From Streptomyces sp. P3 (GTDB taxonomy: Bacteria > Actinomycetota > Actinomycetes > Streptomycetales > Streptomycetaceae), in contig JAFEKX020000001.1 of assembly GCA_016893485.2 (NCBI GenBank), forward strand, positions 2,914,001 to 2,978,000: a stretch of DNA of 64,000 nt, read 5' to 3'. Shown here one piece after another: positions 31,425 to 42,351 of this stretch. The number at the start of each line of letters is the position of its first letter. Within the stretch, counting starts at the first letter, position 1. The notes under the pieces were generated by a model, which worked only from the letters and a program-made list of their open reading frames with translations, ran no database searches and had not been told where the DNA came from. The translations under genes were made by a program, and so were the position numbers.

Positions 31425-32487
31425 TCACGCGTTGCTGGCCGCCGCCCAGCGCTCCAGCGTGCGCTTCGCGGCCCCGGAGTCGATCGACTCCCGCGCCTTC
31501 TCCATCCCGGCCCTGATCCGGTCCGCCAACGGCCCGTCCCCGGCCTCGAGCGCCACCAGGGCAGCCGCCGAGTTCAGGAGTACGGCGTCCCGCACCGGGC
31601 CCGGCTCGCCGTCCAGGAGACGGCGGGCCACGTCCGCGTTGTACTCGGGGTCGGCACCGCGCAGGGCCTCCACGGGGACCAGTTCGAGGCCTACGTCCCG
31701 CGGGTCGAAGGCCTCCTCGGTGACCTTGCCGTCGCGGACGTTCCACACCCGGGAGGTGGCCGTGGTCGTCAGCTCGTCGAGGCCGTCGTCACCGCGGAAC
31801 ACCAGCGCGGAGGAACCCCGTTCGGCCAGCACGCCCGCGATGAGCCCGGCCATGCGGGTGTCGAAGCAGCCGACCGCCGACGAGGTGACCTTGGCCGGGT
31901 TGGTCAGCGGGCCGAGGAGGTTGAACGCGGTCGGCACCCCAGATCCCGCCGGACCGCGCCCGCGAACCGCATGGTGGGGTGGAACTTGGCCGCGAAGCAG
32001 AACGTGATCCCGGCCTCCTCCACCACCTGCGCGACCCGCTCGGGCGACAGGTCGAGGTTGATGCCGAGCCGCTCCAGGACGTCCGAGGAACCGCTCGCCG
32101 AGGAGGAGGCGCGGTTGCCGTGCTTGACGACCTTCGCACCGGCTCCGGCGATCACGATGGCGGACATCGTCGAGATGTTCACCGTCTTCGCCCGGTCGCC
32201 GCCGGTGCCGACGATGTCGACGGCCGGTCCTGGATGTGCAGCGGCTTCGCGTGGGCGTACATCGTCTCGACGAGCCCGGTGATCTCCTCGACCGTCTCGC
32301 CCTTGGCCCGCAGCGCCACCAGGAAGCCCGCGATCTGCGCGTCGGCCGCCTCGCCGCTCATGATCCGGTCCATCGCCCACGCCGTGTCGGCGGTGCTCAG
32401 GTCCTGTCCGGCCAGCAGCGCGCTCAGTACGTCCGGCCAGGAACGGGCCGCCGCGGTGTCGCCTCCAGCGGGGGTCACAGCGCTCAT
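31425..32487 (-). CDS. trpD: anthranilate phosphoribosyltransferase
   Basis: Second dedicated step of tryptophan synthesis: anthranilate plus PRPP to phosphoribosylanthranilate. About 354 aa. Hallmarks are [20 protein letters not shown] (PRPP-binding GTGGD and NIST), [31 protein letters not shown] and [20 protein letters not shown]. Two bases are missing near 32222 and 31944. ATG 32487. It lies 28 kb from trpEG and alone, i.e. Streptomyces trp genes are dispersed. A terminator hairpin lies on each side. Confidence 0.93.
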
Positions 32488-32558
32488 ACGGCCGCTCCTG
32501 GGTGTCGTGGAAACCTGGTTGAAATGGCGTCCCCACCCTATCCAGCGCGGGGCACGGC

Positions 32559-32593
32559 GAAGGGCCCCGTCCGGTGTTCGGACGGGGCCCTTC
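32559..32593. terminator. terminator of the qcr operon
   Basis: A 15-bp perfect stem (GAAGGGCCCCGTCCG with its complement) over a 5-nt loop, 28 bp past the qcrB stop and 72 bp before trpD. Confidence 0.88.
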
Positions 32594-32620
32594 GACTGTG
32601 GCGTGGCGACGCCTCAGCGA

Positions 32621-34257
32621 TCAGTGATGGCCGTGGCCGCTCGTGATCTCCTTGTACTCCTCGACGGTGGGCTTGGGGATCTGGGACTCCTCGCCGTAGT
32701 ACGCCTCGCTCAGCTTGGCGCGCAGCTTCTCGGAGCCCTTCACCTTGCGCTCTACGCCGTTGTCGTCGACGGTCGCGCCGATCGCGGCCGGCACGTACTG
32801 CTCGTGCGCGGTGAGCGTGTGCAGCGCGTCCTGGCTGAGCGGCTCGTGGATCTCGACGAACTCACCGTGCGGCAGGCGCTTGATGATGCCGGACTCGCGG
32901 CCGTGCAGCACCTTGTCCCGGTCCCGGCGCTGGAGGCCGAGGCAGAACCGCTTGGTGGCGAGGAAGACCAGCACCGGCACCACGAAGAAGCCGACGCGCA
33001 CGAACCAGGTGATCGAGTTGATCGACAGGTGGAAGTGCGTGGCCCAGATGTCGTTGCCGCCACCGACGAGCAGGACGAAGTACCACGAGATCCACGCGGC
33101 ACCGAAGGCCGTACGGGTCGGGGCGTTGCGCGGGCGGTCCAGGATGTGGTGCTCGCGCTTGTCGCCGGTGACCCAGGCCTCGATGAACGGGTAGACCGCG
33201 ATCGACACCAGGACCAGCGGGAAGATCACCAGCGGGATGAACACACCCAGGACGAGCGTGTGACCCCAGAAGTTGATCTCCCAGCCCGGCATGACACGGA
33301 TCAGGCCCTCGGAGAAGCCCATGTACCAGTCGGGCTGGGCGCCCGTGGAGACCATGTCCGGCCGGTAGGGGCCCATGGACCAGATCGGGTTGATCGAGGC
33401 GACCGCGGCGACGGCCGCGATGACACCGAAGACCAGGAAGAAGAAGCCCCCGGCCTTGGCCATGTAGACCGGCAGCAGCGGCATGCCGACGACGTTGTTG
33501 TTCGTCTTTCCGGGGCCCGCGAACTGCGTGTGCTTGTGGTAGAAGACCAGGATCAGGTGGCCGACCACCAGGCCGAGCATGATGCCCGGCAGCAGCAGGA
33601 TGTGGATCGAGTAGAACCGTGCGACGAAGTCGCCGCCCGGGAACTCGCCGCCGAAGAGGAAGAACGACAGGTACGTGCCGACGATCGGCACGGACAGGAC
33701 CGCGCCCTCCATGAAGCGGACACCGGTGCCGGAGAGCAGGTCGTCCGGGAGCGAGTAACCGGTGAAGCCGGTGAACATGCCCAGGACGAACAGCAGGAAG
33801 CCGAACAGCCAGTTGACCTCACGCGGCTTGCGGAACGCGCCCGTGAAGAACACGCGCATCATGTGCACGAACATGCCGGCGAGGAAGATCAGCGCCGCCC
33901 AGTGGTGGATCTGCCGGATCAGCAGACCACCGCGCACATCGAAGGAAATGTGCATGGTCGAGTTGAACGCCTCCGACATCAGCTGCCCCTGGAGCGGGAC
34001 ATAGCTGCCGTGGTACGTCACCTCGTTCATCGACGGGTGGAAGAACAGCGTCAGGTACACACCCGTGAGGATGATGATGATGAAGCTGTAGAGGCAGACC
34101 TCACCCAGCATGAACGACCAGTGGTCGGGGAAGATCTTGCGCATGTTGGACTTGGCCAGGGAGTAGATCCCCAGGCGTCCGTCCGCCCAGTCGGCGATCT
34201 TCTCGCCGGCCGGTGCCTCTCGCGCGAGCGCGAGTCAGTGTTCGTCGTAGTGCTCAT
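32621..34257 (-). CDS. qcrB: ubiquinol/menaquinol-cytochrome c reductase cytochrome b subunit
   Basis: Membrane subunit of the actinobacterial bc1 complex (complex III) that oxidises menaquinol. About 545 aa, the normal Streptomyces length, with ATG 34257 overlapping the qcrA stop (ATGA). Haem-ligand His pairs are visible in [19 protein letters not shown] and [19 protein letters not shown]; the PEWY-like Qo loop and the helices [16 protein letters not shown] follow. A long soluble C-terminal tail ends [12 protein letters not shown]. One base is missing near 34215, separating the first 13 codons from the rest. Actinobacterial complex III forms a supercomplex with the aa3 oxidase encoded nearby. 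Confidence 0.95.
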
Positions 34258-35307
34258 CCGCGCTCCCAGAATGCAGGACCGACGGGCTCATCGAAGTCGC
34301 CGAGCGCCTCGAGGTAGCCCTCGTCGCTCACGCCGATGCGCAGCTGCGGCAGGGCGTGACCGGCCGGGCCGAAGATCACTCGGGCACCGTCGGAGAGGTC
34401 GAAGGTGGACTGGTGGCACGGGCACAGCACGTGGTGCGTCTGCTGCTCGTACAGGGAGATCGGGCAGCCCACGTGGGTGCAGATCTTCGAGAAGGCGACG
34501 ATGCCCTCGTGCGCCCACTCCAGCTCGCGCTTGTCCTGATGTTGTCCGGCTGGAGCCGGACGATCATCAGCGCGGACTTCGCGATCTCCGTCTGGAAGTC
34601 CTCGTCGGTCTCCTCCAGGCCCTCGGGCTTGGCGAAGGTGAGCGAGCCGACGGCCACGTCCGAGGGACGCAGCGGCAGGTTCGTGTTCATGTTGACGAGG
34701 AGCTTGCCCTTGGACCACAGGGTGTGGCGGAGCTTCGTCCCCGGCAGCGGGCCCAGGTCGCGCAGCAGCATGACGCCGGAGAGCGGGAACAGGGCCAGCG
34801 CGCCGAACATCGTGTTGCGGATCAGCTTGCGACGGCCGAGCGCCGACTCCTTGGCACCCTCCTTGAAGTCGGCCATGACCTTGGCCCTGACCTCGGGGGC
34901 GCCTCGATCGCGTGCCGCTCGTCGGCGATCTCCACGTCGGACATCAGGGTGCGGGCCCAGTGGACCGCGCCCGCGCCGATGGTGAAGAGCGCTCCGCCGA
35001 GGGTCAGGCCCAGCGCGAAGTTCAGCGCGCTGATGTGACCGATCGGGAAGACGAAGATCGACTTGTCGGCCGGGATCGCCACGTACGAGGCGATGAAGCC
35101 GACCGTGAGGAGCATCGACAGCGTGAACAGGAAGGCGACGACGCGCTCGGACCGCTTGGCGGCCCGCTCGTCGATGTCCTGGACACGGTGCTCGTGCGGG
35201 GGCAGTCCGGGGTCGGCGAACGGGTCGTGCTCGTCCGCCACCGACACCGCGCCGTGCGCGTCCTGCTCAGCGGGCAGGTTCTCTTCTGGAATGTCTTGGC
35301 TACTCAT
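34254..35307 (-). CDS. qcrA: Rieske iron-sulfur subunit of the bc1 complex
   Basis: About 351 aa with three N-terminal membrane helices, as in actinobacterial QcrA ([54 protein letters not shown]), then a periplasmic Rieske domain with the 2Fe-2S ligands in ICTHVGCPI and CPCHQSTFD and the [12 protein letters not shown] loop. Two bases are missing near 34902 and 34540. Four-base ATGA overlaps join it to qcrC upstream and qcrB downstream, so the three are one operon. Confidence 0.95.
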
Positions 35308-36112
35308 GACTTCTTGGCCTTTGCGGTCCGAGCGGCGACCCAGACGGCTACCGCGATCAGCGCGCCCAGACCGAAGATCCAGGCGAAGAGACCCTCACTG
35401 ACCGGACCGAGACCACCCAGCTCAAGGCCGCCGGGGCTCTCGGTGTTGTCGCCGTTGACCGCGTTGAGGTACGCGATGATGTCCTTCTTGTTCTTCGACG
35501 ACAGCGTGGTGTCGGGGAAGGAAGGCATGTTCTGCGGGCCGGTCTGCATGGCCTCGTAGATGTGCTTCGGAGCGACACCCTCGAGGCTCGGCGCGAACTT
35601 GCCGTGCGTCAGCGCGCCGCCCTTGCCGGTGAAGTTGTGGCACTGGGCGCAGTTGGTGCGGAACAGCTCGCCACCCTTGGCGATGTCCGAACCCTCCGGC
35701 CCGTACTCGTTCTTCGTCGGGATGGCCGGACCGGCGCCCAGCGAGGCGATGTACGCCGCGAGCTGGTCGATCTCGGCCTGCGAGTAGATGACCTTCTTGG
35801 CCGGGATCTGAGCACCCGGCTGCTGCGCCGGCATACGGCCGGTGCCGACCTGAAGTCGACCGCCGCGGCGCCGACGCCCACAAGGCTCGGACCGTCGGAG
35901 GTGCCCTGACCGCCGGTGCCGTGGCAGCTTGCGCAGCCGACGGCGAACAGCTTCTTGCCCTCGTCGATGGCGAGGGACTGGGCGGACTCGTCGGCCTGCG
36001 CCTTGCTCGCGGGGAGCGAACGCGGCGTACAGCCCCCAGTTGCCGCCAGCGCGAGGAGTAGGACGACGACCGCCGCCAGCGGATGGCGTCGTCGTGTGGA
36101 GAGCTTTTTCAC
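35304..36112 (-). CDS. qcrC: di-haem cytochrome c subunit of the bc1 complex
   Basis: About 269 aa. An export/anchor segment (AAVVVLLLALAATGG) is followed by two cytochrome c domains with CASCH and CAQCH haem sites, both with a downstream axial Met region (TGRMPAQQ and QNMPSFPD). A C-terminal helix (GLFAWIFGLGALIAVAVWVAA) anchors it. This di-haem subunit replaces soluble cytochrome c in actinobacteria by passing electrons straight to the oxidase. One base missing near 35852. First gene of the qcrCAB set. Confidence 0.95.
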
Positions 36113-36192
36113 GGATTACCCCGGTGTCAGGATCTTCTGCGTCGATGCTTCTGGAATGTGCGCTTCTTGGCTGCGCGCGGGATCGGGCCCGA

Positions 36193-36813
36193 CTACTTGA
36201 TCAAGTAGATCGTGGCGAAGAGGCCGATCCAGACGACATCGACGAAGTGCCAGTAGTAGGACACGACGATGGCCGCGGTCGCCTGTTCGTGGGTGAACCT
36301 CTTTGCCGCGTAGGTACGTCCGAGGACGAACAGGAAGGCGATGAGGCCGCCCGTCACGTGCATGCCGTGGAAGCCGGTGGTCAGGTAGAACACCGAGCCG
36401 TACGGGTCGGAGGACAGCGACAGGCCGTCCTTCTTCACCAGCTCCGTGTACTCGAAGATCTGACCGCCGATGAAGATCGCACCCATCACGAACGTGATGA
36501 TGAACCAGCCCCTGAGCTTCTTCACATCCCCGCGCTCGGCCGCGAACACGCCGAGCTGGCAGGTGAGGGAGGAGAGCACCAGGATCGTGGTGTTGGTCGC
36601 GGAGAACGGAAGGTTGAGATGGCTCGCCATCTCCTTCCAGTGATCCGGACCGGTCACCGATCGCAGGGTGAAGTACATCGCGAAGAGGGCCGCGAAGAAC
36701 ATCAGCTCGGAACTCAGCCAGATGATGGTTCCGACGCTGGTGAGGTTCGGCCGGTTGACCGACGGGTGCGCGTGCCCGGTTTCTACTGTCGTTGCTGTCG
36801 CCACGACCGACAT
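36193..36813 (-). CDS. ctaE: cytochrome c oxidase subunit III
   Basis: Intact 206 aa with five hydrophobic helices ([72 protein letters not shown] and a last one ending [10 protein letters not shown]). [15 protein letters not shown] and [10 protein letters not shown] are family hallmarks. Located 80 bp upstream of qcrC in the same direction, probably same transcript. A perfect palindrome covers its start codon. Confidence 0.94.
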   Translation of the reverse strand: MSVVATATTVETGHAHPSVNRPNLTSVGTIIWLSSELMFFAALFAMYFTLRSVTGPDHWKEMASHLNLPFSATNTTILVLSSLTCQLGVFAAERGDVKKLRGWFIITFVMGAIFIGGQIFEYTELVKKDGLSLSSDPYGSVFYLTTGFHGMHVTGGLIAFLFVLGRTYAAKRFTHEQATAAIVVSYYWHFVDVVWIGLFATIYLIK

Positions 36814-36824
36814 TATGTCGGTCG
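36804..36824. promoter_or_regulatory. 21-bp perfect palindrome over the ctaE start codon
   Basis: Arms CGACCGACAT and ATGTCGGTCG flank a single T. The ctaE ATG is the start of the minus-strand arm. A dimeric regulator bound here would block the ctaE/qcr start; the mRNA could also fold on it. Confidence 0.6.
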
Positions 36825-37005
36825 CTTATCCCGCCCTCACTCCGGGGGTGCCGTTCGGAGTGTCCGCAGCGTGTGTACTGCCCGTATGGCCCATCGCAGG
36901 GGTGTTCCAACAGGTGTTGACGGGGTGTTCAGAGGAGTAGCATCCGCCGCATCGGTACCCGGGGTTCCCGATCGACACGGTGCTTCCCAGATACGTGGAG
37001 GAACA

Positions 37006-37406
37006 ATGCAGCCGACTGCCACGGTGCTCGTCTACAGCGACGACTCCAACACCCGCGAGCAAGTGCGGCTGGCCACCGGGCGCAGGCCGGCTCCGGACGC
37101 GCCGTTGGTGGAGTTCCTGGAGTGCGCGACGCAGGCCGCGGTCGTCAAGGAGCTGGACCGGGGCGGGATCGACGTCTGTGTCTTCGACGGTGAGGCCGCG
37201 CCGATGGGGGCATGGGGTTGTGCCGCCAGGTGAAGGACGAGGTCTTCAACTGCCCGCCGGTGCTGGTGCTCATCGGGCGCCCGCAGGATGCCTGGCTGGC
37301 TACCTGGAGCCGTGCGGACGCGGCTGTGACGTTGCCTGTGGATCCCGTCGAGTTCGCGGCCTCGTTGGCTTCTCTGCTGCGTCAGAAGCGCGCCTTGAGC
37401 GCCTAG
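37006..37406 (+). CDS. receiver-like orphan protein
   Basis: About 133 aa from ATG 37006 with GGAGG-like GTGGAGGAAC upstream. It has the receiver-domain pattern: TVLVYSDDSNTREQVRLAT (acidic pair), IDVCVFDGEAA (phospho-acceptor-like Asp), PVLVLIGRPQDAWLATWS, then VTLPVDPVEFAASL. The conserved Lys before the cis-Pro is replaced (TLPVDP), so phosphotransfer may be lost. One G missing near 37210. No output domain. Divergent from ctaE with 192 bp between, and placed between the bc1 and aa3 gene blocks in Streptomyces. Confidence 0.75.
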
Positions 37407-37446
37407 CAGCTCGGGGCGGCCCGCAGTTTCGCGGCTGCGGGCCGGC

Positions 37447-37488
37447 CGTGGTTGCTCGCGCAGTTCCCCGCGCCCCTTTGGGGCGTGT
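37447..37488. repeat. dispersed intergenic repeat, family A
   Basis: GTGGTTGCTCGCGCAG then TTCCCCGCGCCCCTTTGGGG, in the gap between two convergent genes and touching the stop of the L,D-transpeptidase. Confidence 0.8.
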
Positions 37489-37489
37489 C

Positions 37490-38795
37490 TCACAAGGACT
37501 CGGGACGGAGCCGTGCGGCGTCTTCCGGACGAGGTCCGTCCGGTGTTCCGCCGACCAGCGCGCTGCCGGAGCGCCAGTTCTTCCAGCCGAGGTTCCAGTC
37601 GCCGAAGCCGTTGCCGAAGGGCTCCATGTCGTCGCCGTTCGAGTTGACGACCTTGACGACGTCACCCTCGTGGACGGTGTCGAAGAACCACTCGGCGTTG
37701 CTGGTGCTCATGCCGGTACAGCCGTGGCTGACGTTCTCGGAACCCTGGGAGCCCACCGACCAGGGGGCGGCGTGGACGTACTCGCCGCTCCAGGTGACGC
37801 GGGTCGCGTAGTACACGGGGAGGTCGTACGAGTCCGAGGAGCCCTCGGAGATGCCGACGGTGGTTCCGCGCATCCGTACGAAGTACTCCTTGCCGAGTAC
37901 GACCTTGACGCCGTTTCGGGTCTCGAAGCCGGGTTTGCCCGTGGTGACGGGGATCTGGTTGATCTCCTCGTCATTCCGGTAGACCGTCATCTCGTGGGAC
38001 GCGGCGTCCGTCACGGCGACGATCTTGTCGCCCGTGGTGAGTTTGAGGTCCTTCGAGGCGCCGCCCCACAGGCGGTCGCTGATCTTCACGCCGTCGAGGT
38101 TGCTGTGCACCTGGACCGTGGCGTGGGCGGGCCAGTAGTCCTTGGGGCGGTAGTGGAGCTCCTTGTCGTCCACCCAGTGCCAGGCGCCCTCCACGGCGGG
38201 CACCGAGTCCACCCTGAGGGCACGTTCCACGATGGCCCGCTGCGCCTTGTCCTTGACGGGCTTGTTCAGTTCGGCGGTGACCGGCTGGCCGACGCCGTAC
38301 GTGCCCGCGTCCGGACCGAACTTGACGGTCAGGCTCTTCTTGGTGGTCGGCCTGGTGGTGTCGAAGGTGAGGACCCTGCGGCCGGGGGCGCCGTCCTCGT
38401 TCTCCGTGCTCACGCGGACCGTGTAGTGGGCGTTGGCGGCCAGCGGGGGAGGTGCTGTGCCAGCGAGTGCCGTCGGCGGCGAGTTCGCCCGTGACATAGC
38501 GTCCCGTGGCGTCCATGGCCGTGACGTCCGTGATGCGCCCGTCGTCGCCGGAGGCGGTGACCTGGAGGGGCTTGTCGGGGTCGGCCTTCTTCCCGCTGCC
38601 GGTCGGGCCGTTGAAGGAGATCTGCCCCGCCGCGTCGTACGGCTTGGCCGACAGCGGGTTGCCGCCGCCGGACCCGCAGGCGGTGACGCCCGCGCCGAGG
38701 GAGATCACCAGCAGGGTGCAGCTGACGACGGTGCGGGTGCGCGGGCGCGGCGGTGTCGAGAGGGTGAGCGCGCGGAGACCCGAAGGGCTGAGCAC
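37490..38795 (-). CDS. L,D-transpeptidase lipoprotein (YkuD, Ig-like domains)
   Basis: Makes 3-3 crosslinks in peptidoglycan. About 434 aa. Lipobox GAGVTACGSGG at about residue 40; two immunoglobulin-like domains in the middle as in mycobacterial LdtMt2; then the catalytic YkuD domain with QIPVTTGKPGFETRNG, and His and Cys of the active motif in SENVSHGCTGMSTSNAEW. The C-terminus (FGDWNLGWKNW) is typical of actinobacterial Ldt. One extra C near 38455. GTG 38795 is the best start in frame, but an ATG further up cannot be ruled out. Confidence 0.88.
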
Positions 38796-38923
38796 GGTCG
38801 CCCTCTCGACACCGGCTTTGCGCCCCGAAAGAACACTTTGTGGCTCATGAGCCGAGGTTATGAAGCTTCGTCAGCCCCGGCGCGGTGGGTCACTCGGACG
38901 AGGGAACGACACTGCGGCAAAAG

Positions 38924-38963
38924 CACGAGCCCGGACCCTCCTGACGGAGTGTCCGGGCTCGTG
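38924..38963. terminator. ctaF terminator hairpin
   Basis: CACGAGCCCGGAC-type 13-bp arms at 38924-38936 and 38951-38963 over a 14-nt loop, 16 bp past the ctaF stop. Confidence 0.85.
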
Positions 38964-38978
38964 GGGGTTCAGCACGTG

Positions 38979-39377
38979 CTACTGGGTGCGGTTCTCACCG
39001 CGGTAGTACTCGAAGACCCAGCCGTACAGGCCGACCATGATGATCGGGGCGGAGAAGTACAGCAGCCACCAGCCGATCGCGATCGACAGGAAAGCCAGTG
39101 CGCCACCGATGCCGAGGGCGAGGGGCTGCCAGCTGTGCGGGCTGAAGAAGCCCACCTCGCCGGCCTCGTCCGCGACGTCGGCCTCCTTGTTGTCCTGCGC
39201 GAGGGTGTCGATCCGCCGGGCCGTGAAGCCCAGGTAGAAGCCGACCATGATGCACAGGCCGAAGGCCATGAAGAGGGCCGTGGTACCGGCCGCCTCCTTG
39301 GACCAGACGCCGTAGACGACGGCCATGACCAGCACGAAGACGGCCAGCCACATGAACATCCTGCCCTGGACCTTCAC
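38979..39377 (-). CDS. ctaF: cytochrome c oxidase subunit IV (actinobacterial)
   Basis: Intact 132 aa with four hydrophobic segments ([70 protein letters not shown]). This small fourth subunit is specific to actinobacterial aa3 oxidases. Its ATG overlaps the ctaD stop. Last gene of ctaC-ctaD-ctaF, closed by a terminator hairpin. Confidence 0.92.
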   Translation of the reverse strand: MKVQGRMFMWLAVFVLVMAVVYGVWSKEAAGTTALFMAFGLCIMVGFYLGFTARRIDTLAQDNKEADVADEAGEVGFFSPHSWQPLALGIGGALAFLSIAIGWWLLYFSAPIIMVGLYGWVFEYYRGENRTQ

Positions 39378-41110
39378 TTGCCCGCCTCCTTGCCGCCGGC
39401 GAGGGCCTTGTCACCGTGGTGCGCGTTCTCGAGCTGGTCGAGAGCGGCGATCTCCGGGTGGTGCAGGTCGAACGCCGGGGATTCGCTGCGGATCCGCGGC
39501 AGGGTGAGGAAGTTGTGCCGCGGCGGCGGGCAGGACGTCGCCCACTCGAGCGAACGGCCGTAGCCCCACGGGTCGTCGACCTCGACCTTCTTGCCGTACT
39601 TGGCCGTCTTCCACACGTTGTAGAGGAACGGCAGGATCGACAGGCCGAGCAGGAAGGAGCTGATCGTCGAGATCGTGTTCAGGGCGGTGAAGCCGTCGGC
39701 CGCGAGGTAGTCCGCGTAACGACGGGGCATGCCCTCGGCGCCCAGCCAGTGCTGGACCAGGAAGGTGCCGTGGAAGCCGATGAACAGCGTCCAGAAGGTG
39801 ATCTTGCCGAGGCGCTCGTCGAGCATCTTGCCGGTCATCTTCGGCCACCAGAAGTGGAAGCCGGAGAACATCGCGAACACGACGGTGCCGAAGACCACGT
39901 AGTGGAAGTGGGCGACGACGAAGTACGAGTCCGAGACGTGGAAGTCCATCGGCGGCGAGGCCAGGATGACACCGGTCAGACCACCGAAGGTGAAGGTGAT
40001 CAGGAAGCCGGTGGCCCAGAGCATCGGGGTCTCGAAACTCAGGGACCCCTTCCACATCGTTCCGATCCAGTTGAAGAACTTCACGCCCGTCGGCACGGCG
40101 ATGAGGAACGTCATGAAGGAGAAGAACGGCAGCAGCACACCGCCGGTGACGTACATGTGGTGGGCCCACACCGTCACGGACAGGCCGGCGATGGAGATGG
40201 TCGCGGCGACCAGACCCATGTAACCGAACATCGGCTTGCGGGAGAAGACCGGGATGACCTCGGAGATGATGCCGAAGAACGGCAGCGCGATGATGTACAC
40301 CTCTGGATGGCCGAAGAACCAGAAGAGGTGCTGCCACAGCAACGCACCGCCGTTGGCAGCGTCGAAGACATGTGCCCCGAATTTCCGATCCGCCTCCAGC
40401 GCGAAGAGCGCGGCGGCGAGGACGGGGAAGGCCAGCAGGACCAGGACCGCGGTCAGCAGCACGTTCCACACGAAGATCGGCATGCGGAACATCGTCATGC
40501 CCGGTGCGCGCATGCAGATGATCGTGGTGATGAAGTTGACCGCACCGAGGATCGTGCCGAAGCCGGAGAAGGCCAGACCCATGATCCACATGTCGGCGCC
40601 GATGCCCGGCGAGCGGACCGCGTCCGACAGCGGGCTGTAGGCGAACCAGCCGAAGTCGGCCGCGCCCTGCGGGGTGAGGAAGCCACCGACCGCGATGGTC
40701 GAGCCGAACAGGTAGAGCCAGTAGGCGAACATGTTCAGCCGCGGGAACGCCACGTCGGGCGCGCCGATCTGCAGCGGCATGATCCAGTTCGTGAAACCGG
40801 CGAACAGGGGCGTCGCGAACATCAGCAGCATGATCGTGCCGTGCATCGTGAACGCCTGGTTGAACTGCTCACTCGACAGGATCTGCAGCCCCGGCCGCGC
40901 CAGCTCGGCGCGCATCAGCAGCGCCATGACGCCGCCGATCAGGAAGAACGCGAACGACGTGACCAGATACAGCGTGCCGATCGTCTTGTGGTCGGTGGTG
41001 GTGAGCCACTTGATCACGACGTTGCCGGGTTGCTTGCGCCTTACCGGCAGCTCGTCCGCGTAGTGGGACTCTGCTGCCGCGGCACCCTGAGGTTCGTTGA
41101 GGATGCTCAC
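39374..41110 (-). CDS. ctaD: cytochrome c oxidase subunit I
   Basis: Catalytic haem-copper subunit of the aa3 oxidase, intact 578 aa, about 12 helices. Low-spin haem a His in [12 protein letters not shown]; haem a3/CuB ligands in [14 protein letters not shown] (His-Tyr pair), [10 protein letters not shown] and [11 protein letters not shown]. The K-channel Tyr and the D-channel Asn/Asp ([19 protein letters not shown]) are present, i.e. a proton-pumping type A oxidase. The GTG start at 41110 overlaps the ctaC stop (GTGA). Confidence 0.96.
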   Translation of the reverse strand: MSILNEPQGAAAAESHYADELPVRRKQPGNVVIKWLTTTDHKTIGTLYLVTSFAFFLIGGVMALLMRAELARPGLQILSSEQFNQAFTMHGTIMLLMFATPLFAGFTNWIMPLQIGAPDVAFPRLNMFAYWLYLFGSTIAVGGFLTPQGAADFGWFAYSPLSDAVRSPGIGADMWIMGLAFSGFGTILGAVNFITTIICMRAPGMTMFRMPIFVWNVLLTAVLVLLAFPVLAAALFALEADRKFGAHVFDAANGGALLWQHLFWFFGHPEVYIIALPFFGIISEVIPVFSRKPMFGYMGLVAATISIAGLSVTVWAHHMYVTGGVLLPFFSFMTFLIAVPTGVKFFNWIGTMWKGSLSFETPMLWATGFLITFTFGGLTGVILASPPMDFHVSDSYFVVAHFHYVVFGTVVFAMFSGFHFWWPKMTGKMLDERLGKITFWTLFIGFHGTFLVQHWLGAEGMPRRYADYLAADGFTALNTISTISSFLLGLSILPFLYNVWKTAKYGKKVEVDDPWGYGRSLEWATSCPPPRHNFLTLPRIRSESPAFDLHHPEIAALDQLENAHHGDKALAGGKEAGK

Positions 41111-42066
41111 AGGTTGTTCGTCTCCCGGTTCTTCTCGTGGCTCGTCTGCGCGATGCCAGCGGGGATGTAACCGGTCTGCCCCTTCTTGGCGAGGTCCTTG
41201 AGGTGCTGCTGGTAGCGCTCCGGCGAGACGACCTTCACGTTGAACAGCATCCGGGAGTGGTCGACGCCGCAGAGCTCGGCGCACTTGCCGAGGTAGGTGC
41301 CCCTCCTTGGTGGGGGTCACCTGGAAGGCGTTGGTGTGACCCGGGACGACGTCCATCTTCATCAGGAACGGCACCACCCAGAAGTCGTGGATGACGTCAC
41401 GTGAGGTGAGGACGAAGCGGACCGTCTCGCCCTTGGGGAGCCAGAGGGTCGGACCCGGGTTGCCCGTCTGCGGGTTCTTCGTGGCGGGCGTGCCGACGTC
41501 GTAGACGCCGCCGGCGTTCGCCGGGAACTCCTTCTTGAACCGGTCCGGGATCGCGGCCAGGTTCTTGTCGGTCGTCGCGTCACCACTGGCACCGTCGACG
41601 TTCTCGATGTAGTTGAAGCCCCAGCTCCACTGGAAGCCGACGACGTTGACCGTCACGTCGGGCTTCTTGTCGAGGCTCAGGAGCTTCGTCTCATCGCGGG
41701 CCGTGAAGTAGAACAGCACCGAGACGATGATGAGCGGAACAACCGTGTACAGCGCCTCGATGGGCATGTTGTACCGGGTCTGCGGGGGATCTCGACCTTG
41801 GTGCGGCTGCGCCTGTGGAATACGACGCTCCACATGATCAGGGCCCACACCAGGACGCCGACGGCGAGCGCGGCAGCCCAGGATCCCTGCCACAGGGAGA
41901 GGATCCGCGGACCCTCCTCCGTGGTCGGGGTGGGGAAACCAAGGCGAGGGAAGTCCTTGGATGTGCAACCGGTCGCGGTCGCCAGGACCAGGCCCGCAGT
42001 CATTGCCTGCAGCAGCTTCCGCCGCATCGGGCGCCGCGGCGAGCGGTCGGAGCCGTTGGGACTCAC
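41107..42066 (-). CDS. ctaC: cytochrome c oxidase subunit II
   Basis: About 319 aa, periplasmic CuA subunit. Lipobox [13 protein letters not shown], two membrane helices ([19 protein letters not shown] and [17 protein letters not shown]), then a cupredoxin domain with [29 protein letters not shown] and the CuA ligands in [12 protein letters not shown]. Two indels: a missing C near 41787 and an extra G near 41303. GTG 42066; next ATG is 13 codons on. First gene of ctaCDF; an inverted repeat overlaps the upstream promoter region. Confidence 0.94.
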
Positions 42067-42150
42067 GTAGCGCCTTCCCGAGAGTCTCGCCCGCGCGGAT
42101 TGGCTGCGGCCTGCCTTCACGCGGGTCGGTCGCCGCCCTGCGTCGGGCAG

Positions 42151-42179
42151 GGGTTTGGATGTTTATGCGGACCAAACCC
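42151..42179. promoter_or_regulatory. inverted repeat overlapping a -10-like box upstream of ctaC
   Basis: GGGTTTGG (42151-42158) and CCAAACCC (42172-42179) are exact arms over 13 nt. On the minus strand TAGGGT at 42181-42176 could be the ctaC -10, so a bound protein would block the promoter. Confidence 0.45.
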
Positions 42180-42286
42180 TAGCCGACGCCCTCCGGGGTT
42201 CGCGGGGAGGGTGGCATACGCGCCGCGGGTTACTCCTTGCGCCTAATAGCTCGGGGGTTCAGGTGATTTGAGCGGGTGCGGTGTGC

Positions 42287-42322
42287 GTTGTGGCTTGTCG
42301 CGCAGTTCCCCGCGCCCCTTCG
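42287..42322. repeat. dispersed intergenic repeat, family A
   Basis: GTTGTGGCTTGTCGCGCAG then TTCCCCGCGCCCCTTCG, 30 bp before the start of the desulfurase-TusA gene and in a divergent gap, so not a terminator at this site. Confidence 0.75.
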
Positions 42323-42351
42323 TAGCGTCCCCTTCGTTCTAACGTTGGCGT

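Noticed and set aside
31979..35038. 1019-codon plus-strand open frame opposite the qcr operon
   Set aside because: It is antisense to qcrB/qcrA with clear homology on the minus strand, and has no motif of its own. High GC gives long shadow frames.
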